A stretch of 11,343 nt of DNA from CAZTZL01 sp964537715 (lineage in GTDB: Bacteria; Zhuqueibacterota; QNDG01; DSAB01). A model generated the notes under the pieces. It did no database searches and was not told the origin of the DNA. It saw nothing but the letters and a program-made list of their open reading frames with translations. A program made the translations under genes and the position numbers. Each line of letters starts with the position of its first letter. The first letter of the stretch is position 1. Below, piece by piece: positions 1-7,454 of the stretch. The stretch covers positions 1 to 11,343 of the forward strand of contig CAZIAH010000114.1 in NCBI GenBank assembly GCA_964537715.1, in the 5' to 3' direction.

Positions 1-312
1 GATTGATTCTTTCGGGTTGTTCCATGCCACTTTGATGATCTCGTTTCCGCGCCTATCCGTCTCTCTCTCAGCAGTATTTGGATTCGTTGAAAATTGAATA
101 TCGAAATCCTGTATTTTCTGATGATAGCTCGGTGAGTCGAAAGTTTTCGGTACCACATAACTCATCATGAGCTTTTTCATACCATTCGAAGGAACGATTT
201 CCTGTTCCATCTGATAGTTGATCTGCGATGTCAATCCACCGTTGAGAAGATAATTGTTTGCAAAACAGGAGTTAACGATGAATACTAAAAATCCCGTATA
301 GAGAATTTTCAT
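1..312 (-). CDS. Secreted protein, 5' part only; probable transglutaminase-like N-terminal region
   Basis: The frame is open without a stop from ATG at 312-310 to the left edge (104 codons), so the 3' part lies outside the window. A good ribosome binding site, AGAGGA, sits about 6 bases upstream of the ATG. The product starts with a short basic end and a hydrophobic stretch (residues 2-17) ending CFA, a plausible signal peptidase I site near residue 18. The exported part contains MMSYVVPKTFDSPSYHQKI (about 45-63) and, near the break, TDRRGNEIIKVAWNN. A strand-rich stretch of the form 'P...Q...TD..GN..I...W' is what I associate with the N-terminal beta domain of secreted bacterial transglutaminase-core (papain-like) proteins. 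The catalytic Cys-His-Asp domain would lie beyond the window, so the family call is tentative. It follows the Nudix gene after 110 bp with no terminator seen between them. Confidence 0.6.
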   Translation of the reverse strand, partial: MKILYTGFLVFIVNSCFANNYLLNGGLTSQINYQMEQEIVPSNGMKKLMMSYVVPKTFDSPSYHQKIQDFDIQFSTNPNTAERETDRRGNEIIKVAWNNPKESI

Positions 313-422
313 TCTATTCCTCTGGATATGAATAAATATGCGAATATTTCGTTACAATCCCACACTGTTAATGATAATGGATTCATATAAATAAATCAAG
401 GAAATTTTAGGAAAAAGGGAAT

Positions 423-968
423 TTAGATTTTATCTCGACTGAGAAGTGTACAGAGAATCGTTTTCGAATCGACGATTTGATTCGTCTCAACACGGTGAAC
501 CAATTCGGAAAAAGAGAGCGTAATCGATTCAAGAAATTCACTGCTGTCAAGATGGATATTTCCGGTGTATTCAAGATCGGTTCCCAAAAAAAGCGTGATG
601 AATCCGGTCGAATAGCCTTCGGCATGGGCATAGGTTAGCAGTTTTTGGAGTTTATGAGGTTTGTAACCAATCTCTTCTTCACATTCCCTGAAAGCCGTCT
701 GTTCAGGATTTTCACCTCGGTCGATAAGACCGGCCGGTACTTCGAGAATGAACCGTTCTATTGCCGGACGAAACTGGCGGACCAGATGGACATTCCCTTT
801 CTCATCGACAGGCAGAACAGCAACCGCATTTCTGACCCGAACCACTTCCCTGTCGCACACCTGACGATTGGGAAGCTGCACCTGAAGTTTCTCCAGAGTG
901 AGATAATGTCCGCTAAAAAGCAATTCACGATTTAATATCTTCTCCCGCGATATACTATTTTTATCCAT
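423..968 (-). CDS. Nudix hydrolase, ADP-ribose pyrophosphatase-like
   Basis: 181-residue cytosolic enzyme expected to hydrolyse a nucleoside diphosphate linked to another moiety; ADP-ribose to AMP and ribose 5-phosphate is the likeliest reaction. The Nudix box spans residues 80-102 and fits G-x5-E-x7-R-E-U-x-E-E-x-G-U: G80, E86, R94, E95, E98, E99 and G101. E95, E98 and E99 are the expected metal ligands. The preceding RNAVAVLPVDEKGNVHLVRQFRPA and LEVPAG (about 46-80) are typical of the ADP-ribose branch. About 16 residues after the box, where ADP-ribose pyrophosphatases usually have a proline-containing S-P-G-type loop, this protein has HAEGYSTGF, so substrate preference is less certain. ATG at 968-966 has AAGGA about 6 bases upstream. 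It lies 171 bp downstream of the DUF4249 gene, beyond a strong terminator, so it is probably transcribed from its own promoter. Confidence 0.9.
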   Translation of the reverse strand: MDKNSISREKILNRELLFSGHYLTLEKLQVQLPNRQVCDREVVRVRNAVAVLPVDEKGNVHLVRQFRPAIERFILEVPAGLIDRGENPEQTAFRECEEEIGYKPHKLQKLLTYAHAEGYSTGFITLFLGTDLEYTGNIHLDSSEFLESITLSFSELVHRVETNQIVDSKTILCTLLSRDKI

Positions 969-1082
969 TTTGATTTTCCTTACTCAAATTTATGATATTG
1001 GAGTATTTCGTATGGATGATCACCGAATTTGTAAAGTAGGAGAATCCAGTTTTAAATGCAAGATGAAATTGATAATAAAAAA

Positions 1083-1106
1083 GTCCTGGCAGGAAACTGC
1101 CAGGAC
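1083..1106 (-). terminator. Intrinsic terminator after the TonB receptor/DUF4249 operon
   Basis: Perfect 10-bp stem: GTCCTGGCAG (1083-1092) pairs with CTGCCAGGAC (1097-1106) across a 4-base loop. Read on the minus strand the hairpin is followed directly by six T (complement of the A run at 1077-1082), which sets its direction. It lies 34 bp after the stop codon of the lipoprotein gene. Confidence 0.92.
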
Positions 1107-1139
1107 ACAGACTCAAAATTCTATCATTTTTTTTATCAA

Positions 1140-2018
1140 TCATTCGAGAATATTCAATTCATAATCTTCCCCGCAGAGCGATCCGAATATACCGATCCCA
1201 TTTTCCACACCACCGGAAAGAACAGGATGCTCTCCCGTAAGATAGTGATGATAATTCTCATCGATAGAAAACACACTGAGCGTGTTCGAACCATAAAAAA
1301 CGATCATGGACGCATACCAGAAAATCGTATGCCGGTTTTCAAAATTTGGTGCGATCAGATATTTGTACGGCACTATTGCCATGATATGACGGGGTGCACC
1401 GTTCACACCGCCGTCGTAGTCCTCTTGACTACTTGGAGTTTCAATATCTTTCTGAAACGGGTAGATATACCTGGCATTTTGATACGTCTCATTACAGTAC
1501 ATGTCCACAAGAACCAATTGCTCTTCGTTGTTACATTCGATATAGATCGGTTTATCATATCCCAGATTTTCATGATACGCACCATTGACGGAATCTGGAT
1601 CCAGTTCGGTTTCAAGAACCAATTCAAACGGTACGGTCGTGGTTGCTTCGATAGTCTCATCTCCCAAGATGACAGACAGGCGATAGGTTATATTAGGCTG
1701 GATCATGATGGCCGGATTATAAAAGAAGGCCGGTTTTTCAGATGTTGCCGTAAGCGGATAGGAAATACCGTTCGTCATATCCGTTAATGTGACTTCCGCC
1801 CCACGGACAGCAGCCGCATTGATGTCGTAATAGGCCTCTGGTGGCTGTGTCGTCGTGATCAGAATGGCGTACTTTTCGGATAATGGCTGATTGCCATGGA
1901 GAAATCCGTAAATACTGATCTTTGAGTCAAATTCCGGCTTCGATGGAATGTTGTCACATCCGACAAATAAAATCAAACCAACCAGAACAGCCATCATAAA
2001 TGGATATATACGGTTCAT
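1140..2018 (-). CDS. DUF4249-type outer-membrane lipoprotein, partner of the TonB receptor
   Basis: 292-residue predicted lipoprotein. The N-terminus is a basic/hydrophobic signal (MNRIYPFMMAVLVGLILFVG) ending in C21, the expected lipidated cysteine. The lipobox LFVGC has an uncommon Phe at -3. The rest is beta-rich, with an opening 'KISIYGFL' and repeated 'ITYRLSV', 'VRGAEVTLTD' and 'EATTTVP' elements, and the C-terminal GGVENGIGIFGS motif that I associate with DUF4249 proteins. These are commonly encoded next to TonB-dependent receptors in FCB bacteria and are thought to act at the cell surface with the receptor; their ligand is generally unknown. I chose ATG 2018-2016 because AGAGGAG lies about 6 bases upstream and it begins the signal peptide; a longer frame up to 2057 would overlap the receptor gene. 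The receptor gene stops 16 bp upstream, so the two are surely co-transcribed. A strong terminator follows. Confidence 0.8.
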   Translation of the reverse strand: MNRIYPFMMAVLVGLILFVGCDNIPSKPEFDSKISIYGFLHGNQPLSEKYAILITTTQPPEAYYDINAAAVRGAEVTLTDMTNGISYPLTATSEKPAFFYNPAIMIQPNITYRLSVILGDETIEATTTVPFELVLETELDPDSVNGAYHENLGYDKPIYIECNNEEQLVLVDMYCNETYQNARYIYPFQKDIETPSSQEDYDGGVNGAPRHIMAIVPYKYLIAPNFENRHTIFWYASMIVFYGSNTLSVFSIDENYHHYLTGEHPVLSGGVENGIGIFGSLCGEDYELNILE

Positions 2019-2034
2019 TGCAATCTCCTCTGCA

Positions 2035-4251
2035 TTAAAAATATATTGAAAATCCAAAAGTCGGCAGAAAAGGTATCATTTCGATTTCCTCCACTTCAGG
2101 CGGATTTTCAGCGGTATCATAAGCGCGGTACCAGACATTTTTTCGGTTATACACATTTACGGCCTGAATATAAATTTCTGTAGAAAGTTTAAACAAACGG
2201 GTCATATAGAAAAGCCCGATATCCAGTCGGTGGTAATCGGGAAGCCGGTAAATATTCATCTCACCTTCAAGAACTTCACGATGTATTCGACCGGAAGGAT
2301 CCATGACTGCATATTGATCGGTCACATCCGAGTAGGGTTGTCCAGTACCATATTTGAAAGCGATATTCAACCGCCACTTCGGATGGAATCGGAAATCCTG
2401 AATCGCAGTGATCGTGTGACGCCGATCATACGTCGGATAATATTCCCTATCAAAATTATAGCCGAGAACCCGCTTCCGGGTCCAACTCAGTGAATATCCG
2501 ATCCATCCTTCTAACCGGCCAATCCGGTTCCGGATATAGACATCTCCACCGTAGGCCTTGCCCGATCCACTGAGGAAATTTTGTGATGCAGTTTGATTTT
2601 CAATATCTTCATCCTGATCTCGAAATTGCCGATACTGGGCAATATTATTATAATCCTTAAAATAAATTTCCGCATTGACAGAAAATGCCGTTTTATTATC
2701 ATAATTGATCCCCAAAATATAATGATCCGCCTCCCCAGGTTCGAATGTATCATCTACCGGAAACCACATATCTGCAAAACTGGCTCCTTCCATCTGAACG
2801 AGATTCAGAAACTGATGATAGCGGCCGTAGCTTGCCGTGATGTCCCATTGTTCGGAAAGCATCTGTTTCAGAGATAAACGCGGATCGACTCGAAAATAAC
2901 TGCCGTCACTGTAATTGTCAAAGCGTAGTCCGGTCTGCAGAATCGTCAAAGGGGTGATCTTGAAATTGTCCTGAACAAACACACTAACATATTTTCCCTG
3001 AAATCCACTCTTGTAATCGGTATCGACTACGTGATAATTCAAGTCAAAATTCAGATCCTTGAATTCAAAACCCAGATCCATCGAATGTTTCAAATTTGGA
3101 GAATAGGTCAGCATCCCCTTGAGTGCCAAATCCTGAATTTCGTTCTTGATGCCGAATTGAACTTTGTCAAATTCAACCTTTGTATCGCTTTTGAATCGGC
3201 TGCCTGCAAACACAAAATGGGAAAACAGAGTACTCGAGAAAAGATGGGTCCACTGGGCAGAAAACGTCTGATTTCCCCAATCCAGATCAACGTTTGTTCC
3301 GCCGCTCGAAAGATCAAGCAGATCATTGCCAAGATAACAACTCACACTCGCTTGATTTTTCCTATCGATATCAAAATTGATTTTGGCATGAGCATCATAA
3401 AAGTAATAAGGCAAATTAAAATCGACTATCTTCGCGGCCAGATCAAGATAGGTGCGCCGTCCCGAAATCATCCACGAACCGTATTTCCAGGGACCTTCCA
3501 GAGTGGAACTGGCACTGATCAAACTCAAACGTGTCACCCCATGAAATTGATCCCGGTTACCCTCTTTATTGATCACATTGAGCACGGACGACAGCCGGCC
3601 GCCGTATTGGGACTGAAATCCGCCCTTGAGCATTTCTACGGACTTGATCGCATCCGTATTAAAAGTGGAAAAGAAACCAAACATGTGATTCGGATTGTAG
3701 ACATCAATCCCATCCAACAGAATCAGATTTTGATCCGGGCTGCCTCCGCGAACATAAAGTCCTGCCGAAAAATCGGATAGTGTCGCCACACCGGGCAGCA
3801 TTTGCAGACCGCGGAACAGATCCGCTTCTGCGACGAATGGAATGGTCCTCAATTGAGGCGCTTGAACAAGAATCTGACTGGGCTTGATGTCCAACTCCCT
3901 TTTCTCCCTTTCAGCCGTGATCTCTGCACCTTCCATCAGAATCGCCTCGGGCTCCATAAGAATATTCATTTCAAGATCGTCATCGACACCGACTTTGAAA
4001 GATTTGGTCACCGTGGCAAATCCGATAAAGCTGACCACCAGATCATATTGGCCTGGCGGCAAAGCGGAAAGCACGTAGTATCCTTTCAAATTGGTGGCCA
4101 CTCCGATCTGTGTGTCTTTGATCCATACATTTGCCAAAATAATGGGTTCGTGTGAATCTTTTTCGCGTACGAATCCGTGAATGGTACCTGCTTGCACTTC
4201 GAGTATAAATGATACAAAAAATATGAACGAAACAAATCGCTTTATTCGCAT
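2035..4251 (-). CDS. TonB-dependent outer-membrane receptor with carboxypeptidase-regulatory-like domain
   Basis: 738-residue outer-membrane transporter. In order: signal peptide 1-21 (cleavage after VQA); a CarboxypepD_reg-like beta-sandwich at about 22-100 (GTIHGFVREKDSHEPIILANVWI ... LPPGQYDLVVSFIGF, shown in two parts); a plug domain at about 110-235 with YVRGGSPDQNLILLDG (166-181), VYNPNHMFGFFSTFN (184-198) and the typical GGFQSQYGGRLSSVLNV (210-226); then a 22-strand-type barrel ending in an aromatic strand, TFGFSIYF. It is shorter than SusC-type receptors (about 1,000 residues) and has no SusD-like partner; the DUF4249 lipoprotein gene follows after 16 bp instead. Uptake is energised by TonB-ExbBD, encoded elsewhere. 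The substrate cannot be read from the sequence. I chose ATG 4251-4249, with AGAGGA about 9 bases upstream, because it begins the signal peptide; upstream in-frame codons to 4323 encode a hydrophilic stretch without features. Confidence 0.93.
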   Translation of the reverse strand: MRIKRFVSFIFFVSFILEVQAGTIHGFVREKDSHEPIILANVWIKDTQIGVATNLKGYYVLSALPPGQYDLVVSFIGFATVTKSFKVGVDDDLEMNILMEPEAILMEGAEITAEREKRELDIKPSQILVQAPQLRTIPFVAEADLFRGLQMLPGVATLSDFSAGLYVRGGSPDQNLILLDGIDVYNPNHMFGFFSTFNTDAIKSVEMLKGGFQSQYGGRLSSVLNVINKEGNRDQFHGVTRLSLISASSTLEGPWKYGSWMISGRRTYLDLAAKIVDFNLPYYFYDAHAKINFDIDRKNQASVSCYLGNDLLDLSSGGTNVDLDWGNQTFSAQWTHLFSSTLFSHFVFAGSRFKSDTKVEFDKVQFGIKNEIQDLALKGMLTYSPNLKHSMDLGFEFKDLNFDLNYHVVDTDYKSGFQGKYVSVFVQDNFKITPLTILQTGLRFDNYSDGSYFRVDPRLSLKQMLSEQWDITASYGRYHQFLNLVQMEGASFADMWFPVDDTFEPGEADHYILGINYDNKTAFSVNAEIYFKDYNNIAQYRQFRDQDEDIENQTASQNFLSGSGKAYGGDVYIRNRIGRLEGWIGYSLSWTRKRVLGYNFDREYYPTYDRRHTITAIQDFRFHPKWRLNIAFKYGTGQPYSDVTDQYAVMDPSGRIHREVLEGEMNIYRLPDYHRLDIGLFYMTRLFKLSTEIYIQAVNVYNRKNVWYRAYDTAENPPEVEEIEMIPFLPTFGFSIYF

Positions 4252-4336
4252 ACGATACAATCCTCTATGATTATATTGAAAAGTATTATCATCGTGTACG
4301 TAAGAAGGGTCGTATGGTTCCATTACACGACAAAAA

Positions 4337-4357
4337 TAAGAGGAGCTATAATCTCTT
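4337..4357 (-). terminator. Possible weak terminator after the glycoside-hydrolase-like gene
   Basis: AAGAG (4338-4342) can pair with CTCTT (4353-4357) across a 10-base loop, and on the minus strand the hairpin is followed by ATTTTTG. It lies 15 bp past the stop codon. The 5-bp stem is weak, so read-through into the receptor gene is likely even if it functions. Confidence 0.28.
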
Positions 4358-4372
4358 TGTCAGGAAAAAGGA

Positions 4373-5362
4373 TTACTCGTTTTCCAGTTCTTCAAAATAT
4401 TCGAACGCATCAATGATATCGAGATAAACACCATCAAAACCGGCGTCTAATATTTTTTTGAGATAGGAACTGTCATTACCACAAATGATGTTCTGCCAGT
4501 CGTCGTACCAGTATCGGACTTTGTAATTGCCTCCCCAATCCGGATTTTCATTTTCCAGCCATTCTGGAGGATGCACGCTCCAGTCAGACTGCCAGTAATA
4601 GCGGTAATCTTCGGCTTCGCCGATACTCAGATAGGATATCACCAGCCGTTTTCCCCCGTTCGGTTTCGTCTTCAATTGTGCGATTTCGGCAGCGGAATAA
4701 GCCGAATCATTGAAAAAGCAATCCATGATAATGAGATCGTAATTGGTTTCAGAAACCGCATCCATGAAATCTTGTTTGGTAGAAAAGTTTTCGGGATTGA
4801 TCAGGTAGAGAAAATTTTGGGCAGTGGCAAGTGTGTTCACATTGATGTTATTGACATGGAAAGGCTGTGAAGGATAATTAGGAATAACGTTCAGTTCTCT
4901 TTGCGGGGCAGCAAACGAAATATAGCCTTTCAAATCGTTCTGCGTATAAGAATCGTCCACTCTATCATGTGAACTACAGTAATCAATCGTCAGGACTTCC
5001 ACATTGTTCTGTTCGCAAAGATCGCAAAAGGCGAGCATGTATTCTTTTTCGTCATCCGGCGTGGGTTCGTTGTCCTCGTTGTATCCGTAAAAAAGATCCT
5101 CTCGTCCCGCACCATCAATGGCTGCAATATAATCAGTTACAGGCGAACCATCGGGCTCTCCATTTAGAGTGATAAGCTCCTGTCCGTTCTGAGGAATAAT
5201 GATAAAATAACTGTTTGCTGACTTGCCATATCCACTGATCTTATGGACGAAATTCCTCATTTCTTGCCTGTAATTAATCTTGCCGGATTGAGGACGATTA
5301 ACACCGCCTTTTTCACAGCCGATCAGCAGCGTGACAGATAAAATTAAAATGTATCGTTTCAT
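4373..5362 (-). CDS. Lipoprotein, MJ1477/TM1410-family (GH114-related) putative glycoside hydrolase
   Basis: 329-residue predicted lipoprotein with signal peptide MKRYILILSVTLLIG and lipobox LLIGC; C16 is the lipidated residue. The remainder fits a TIM-barrel of the MJ1477/TM1410 family, related to GH114 endo-alpha-1,4-polygalactosaminidases and the N-terminal hydrolase domain of PelA. Visible strand-end motifs are LTIDYC (124-129), GYISFAA (146-152), YDLIIMDCF (208-216), ISYLSIGEAEDYRYYW (242-257) and GFDGVYLDIIDAF (308-320). By position, D214, E249 and D315 are candidate acidic active-site residues. Some databases once labelled this family 'cysteinyl-tRNA synthetase', which the secreted, lipidated form argues against. 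ATG 5362-5360 starts a perfect lipoprotein signal; its ribosome binding site is weak (CGGAAT), and an in-frame TTG at 5395 is less attractive. It sits between the amidotransferase (76 bp upstream) and the TonB receptor. Substrate unknown; galactosaminoglycans are a family-based guess. Confidence 0.8.
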   Translation of the reverse strand: MKRYILILSVTLLIGCEKGGVNRPQSGKINYRQEMRNFVHKISGYGKSANSYFIIIPQNGQELITLNGEPDGSPVTDYIAAIDGAGREDLFYGYNEDNEPTPDDEKEYMLAFCDLCEQNNVEVLTIDYCSSHDRVDDSYTQNDLKGYISFAAPQRELNVIPNYPSQPFHVNNINVNTLATAQNFLYLINPENFSTKQDFMDAVSETNYDLIIMDCFFNDSAYSAAEIAQLKTKPNGGKRLVISYLSIGEAEDYRYYWQSDWSVHPPEWLENENPDWGGNYKVRYWYDDWQNIICGNDSSYLKKILDAGFDGVYLDIIDAFEYFEELENE

Positions 5363-5438
5363 GGTTTGCAGGATTCCGGTTTGTAAATAAGTCAAGTATT
5401 TTACATCTTCAAGATATAGACCTTATCCTGGGAATCTT

Positions 5439-6140
5439 TTATGTTGCCTCTGATTTTTCCAGTACTTCCAATACGGATTGCATCACACGATTGATCTTCT
5501 CAAATTTTCCCTGATCCGATAATATTTCTTTTCCCGTTTGCACATATTGAGAATCACCCAGTTCCTCGCCACAGTTTTCTACAAGGGCACTTGCTGATTG
5601 AAATGTGGTTTCCAGATGAAACTGAAATCCGATCACACGATCATGCCAGATAAATCCCTGATTTTGACAGGCCTCACTTTCGGCCAGTACGTTTGCATTT
5701 TGTGGAATATCGAAAGTATCGCTATGCCAGTGAAACACTTCGATCTCTTCGGGAATGACTTCGGATAAAATGGTGCCATCCATATCCGGTGAACGGCGAA
5801 CATTGAACCAGCCGATTTCCCTGTGGGAATTTTCATAGATCCTTGCTCCAAGCACATCCGCGATGAGCTGTGCACCGAGACAGATGCCCAAAACGATTTT
5901 ACCGGATTCGATAGTCTCTTTAATAAATCGTTTTTCAGCGCCCAACCAGGCATATTTTTCTTCGTCGTAAACACCCATCGGCCCACCCATGACAATCAGC
6001 CAATCGAACTCACTGACCGAAGAAAGTTCTTGGTTTTTATACAAATGCGTCGATGTAAGCTGATGTCCCCTTTTCCTTAGCACCGGCTCCATACTCCCCA
6101 GTCCCTCAAAAACAACATGTTGCAAATAGTGCACTCTCAA
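5439..6140 (-). CDS. Class I glutamine amidotransferase (GATase1) domain protein
   Basis: 233-residue stand-alone GATase1 domain of the GMP-synthase-like type. The nucleophile elbow is GICLGAQ with C87, and the triad is completed by H175 and E177 in FQFHLE. VMGGPMGVYDEE (50-61) is the usual oxyanion-region motif and HWHSDTF (137-143) is typical of this subgroup. Family members cleave glutamine to supply ammonia, or act as gamma-glutamyl hydrolase-like enzymes on small compounds; no synthetase domain or partner gene is visible, so the acceptor is unknown. The start is a TTG at 6140-6138: GGGA lies 6 bases upstream, and the conserved beta strand (RVHYLQH) begins at once. A GTG two codons in is a possible alternative. 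Base composition resembles the downstream envelope genes rather than the AT-rich block upstream. The next gene starts after 76 bp with no clear terminator, so co-transcription is possible. Confidence 0.9.
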   Translation of the reverse strand: MRVHYLQHVVFEGLGSMEPVLRKRGHQLTSTHLYKNQELSSVSEFDWLIVMGGPMGVYDEEKYAWLGAEKRFIKETIESGKIVLGICLGAQLIADVLGARIYENSHREIGWFNVRRSPDMDGTILSEVIPEEIEVFHWHSDTFDIPQNANVLAESEACQNQGFIWHDRVIGFQFHLETTFQSASALVENCGEELGDSQYVQTGKEILSDQGKFEKINRVMQSVLEVLEKSEAT

Positions 6141-6251
6141 TTATTTTCCCTTTTATTAAGGATCATATACCTTTGATTTTCTGCATACTTTCATAAAACA
6201 TTTCAAGGTACTTGACATTCCTGGAAAAACTTTAATCAAAATAAGCAAAGA

Positions 6252-6341
6252 TAATTAAAAATCGAACAGTTTTTGATCATCGGAAAAGTAAGTATGATCA
6301 TCGCATCCAAAACAAAAACAACCGGATCCAATGACCCGGCT
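6252..6341. repeat. Diverged direct repeat, copy A
   Basis: Begins TAATTAAAAATC, has CAAAAC at 6308-6313 and ends in a hairpin. Copy B (9324-9414) has the same order with almost the same spacing: 56 versus 57 bases between the first motif and CAAAAC. By eye the middle is roughly 60% identical and the ends are much closer. Confidence 0.55.
6320..6341 (-). terminator. Intrinsic terminator-like hairpin downstream of the methyltransferase block
   Basis: On the minus strand AGCCGGGTC (6341-6333) pairs with GATCCGGTT (6328-6320) across loop ATTG. The 9-bp stem includes two G-U pairs and is followed by GTTTTTGTTTTG. It is oriented to stop transcription arriving from the right, but lies 265 bp past the last stop codon (6606). 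Its arms closely resemble the perfect terminator at 9393-9414. Confidence 0.7.
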
Positions 6342-6397
6342 ATTAATAAAATTGAGAAATTTCAGAACTGCTGTAGATCGTTTATATTCATATTATA

Positions 6398-6440
6398 ACG
6401 TTTTGCATCACTTGATGAAGGGCTTCGATGCACAAAACGT
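6398..6440. repeat. Imperfect palindrome with two-base bulge
   Basis: ACGTTTT-GCATC (6398-6409) pairs with GATGC-AC-AAAACGT (6427-6440): 12 base pairs with a 2-base bulge and a 17-base loop. Neither side has a T run, so it is not an obvious terminator. Confidence 0.6.
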
Positions 6441-6464
6441 CAAAATTAAACTAAAACTCTATTT

Positions 6465-6517
6465 ATGCACTGAACGTTCTAAAATCACCGAACCGTCCTT
6501 CGTTCAACTACATGCAT
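6465..6517. repeat. Second imperfect palindrome
   Basis: ATGCA (6465-6469) and TGAACG (6471-6476) pair with CGTTCA (6501-6506) and TGCAT (6513-6517), leaving unequal bulges and a 24-base loop. It lies 3 bp from GTTATGTGT (6520-6528), the inverted match of ACACATAAC at 9041-9049. Confidence 0.45.
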
Positions 6518-6605
6518 CTGTTATGTGTTTGTTTTTTATATATCTATATCCCAACGATTTGACATATGAAATGTTTGGCAAATAAAAACATTTCTTCCTT
6601 TACTT

Positions 6606-7421
6606 CTACACTTCCTTCATAATCTTAGTATATTTAAGCTTAAGTCCACCAACATCATGATATTTGTAAAAATCATAGTTCCAATCAGAAGAAATAAGTC
6701 TTTTATGGAAAGAATTCTCACTTTCATTATCGCTGACTCTCATTATATGAATTGCCTGCCCATCTGGTTTTACAACTCGCTCTATCTCTTGAAGTTCTTT
6801 CTCCAAATTCCAGCCAATAGCATTTGATGTAAATAAAATATCAAAAGAATTTTCTGGAAATGGAATTGAATCAAGAAATCCGTCTATTGTATAAATATTA
6901 TTGCATTTTTCATTATTAGCCTTCTCTCTGATGAAGTTGCGAAAACTGGTAATGGGTTCTATTGCATATACAGTTCTTGCATATTTTGCCAGCAAGAATG
7001 CAAGCATCCCAGAGCCAGCGCCAACATCAGCGACAACTTTTTCTTTTAGCGCTTCAATAGGAATTATTTCTGAAATATCCCATGTAAAATTGACCTTTTC
7101 ATCATATGTCTCAGGGCGCTTATTGTAAACAATAAGGTCGGCAATTTCCCAAATTAGCTTATCACAATGCTTTTTTATTAAATTCTTATTGCTTATTTTT
7201 TTATTTTCTTTGAAAATACCGTTTATGAAATCCTTAATTGGAGGATGTTTTGAAATCAGAAATCGTTTAACAAATGGATATTCCCGAAGTAGTGTTGAAA
7301 ATTCTTTTTGCGGAACACGATCGGGCAAATATTTAATCTGGAAAGATTCCAGAAACAATAAATCCTCAACATCCAGCTCTATATCGGGAAAGAGCTTTCT
7401 CAGAAAATCAGCATATTGCAT
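6606..7421 (-). CDS. Class I SAM-dependent methyltransferase with N-terminal extension (AT-rich)
   Basis: 271-residue cytosolic protein. The Rossmann methyltransferase core starts at about residue 110. Motif I is VVADVGAGSG (129-138), the acidic residue ending strand 2 is E155 in YAIEP, and FDILFTSNAIGW is the motif IV region, followed by an EIERVVKPDG segment typical of Methyltransf_11 enzymes. The first 100 residues are mostly helical and charged (LRKLFPDIELDVEDLLFLES ... KHPPIKDFINGIFKENKK, shown in parts) and resemble nothing I recognise; they may hold the substrate site. ATG 7421-7419 has AGAGGA about 5 bases upstream. It follows the flavodoxin-type gene by 33 bp, so the two are probably co-transcribed. 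Sampled 60-base stretches of the gene run from 25% to 45% G+C, lower than the flanking envelope genes (about 40-50%). Substrate unknown. Confidence 0.85.
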   Translation of the reverse strand: MQYADFLRKLFPDIELDVEDLLFLESFQIKYLPDRVPQKEFSTLLREYPFVKRFLISKHPPIKDFINGIFKENKKISNKNLIKKHCDKLIWEIADLIVYNKRPETYDEKVNFTWDISEIIPIEALKEKVVADVGAGSGMLAFLLAKYARTVYAIEPITSFRNFIREKANNEKCNNIYTIDGFLDSIPFPENSFDILFTSNAIGWNLEKELQEIERVVKPDGQAIHIMRVSDNESENSFHKRLISSDWNYDFYKYHDVGGLKLKYTKIMKEV

Positions 7422-7454
7422 GAGTATCCTCTTACTATGGAAGTACCGGTCGAT

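Larger units (their letters stand above)
6141..6605. other. 465-bp gene-free spacer with terminator, palindromes and a repeat copy
   Basis: No supported gene on either strand. From left to right it holds the TTG-proximal ribosome binding site of the amidotransferase gene, two TGATCA palindromes 21 bp apart (6274 and 6295), a hairpin terminator at 6320-6341, and two imperfect palindromes (6398-6440 and 6465-6517). GTTATGTGT follows at 6520-6528. The left part (6252-6341) is a diverged copy of 9324-9414. I could not pick a convincing promoter for the amidotransferase gene. Confidence 0.7.

Noticed and set aside
1056..1787. Long plus-strand open frame (243 codons) opposite the DUF4249 gene
   Set aside because: It is antisense to a gene with a signal peptide, ribosome binding site and terminator, begins within the terminator hairpin, and its translation resembles no protein family.
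3031..3780. Plus-strand open frame of 249 codons opposite the TonB receptor
   Set aside because: The opposite strand encodes well-conserved receptor plug and barrel motifs over the same bases; this frame shows no start signal or domain.
4373..5362. Cysteinyl-tRNA synthetase-like annotation for this family
   Set aside because: The protein has a lipoprotein signal and no synthetase motifs (HIGH, KMSKS), so a cytosolic tRNA-charging role is not credible.
5396..5438. Terminator between the amidotransferase and the GH114-like gene
   Set aside because: ATCTT-G-AAGAT near 5407-5417 leaves only a one-base loop and cannot form a usable hairpin.
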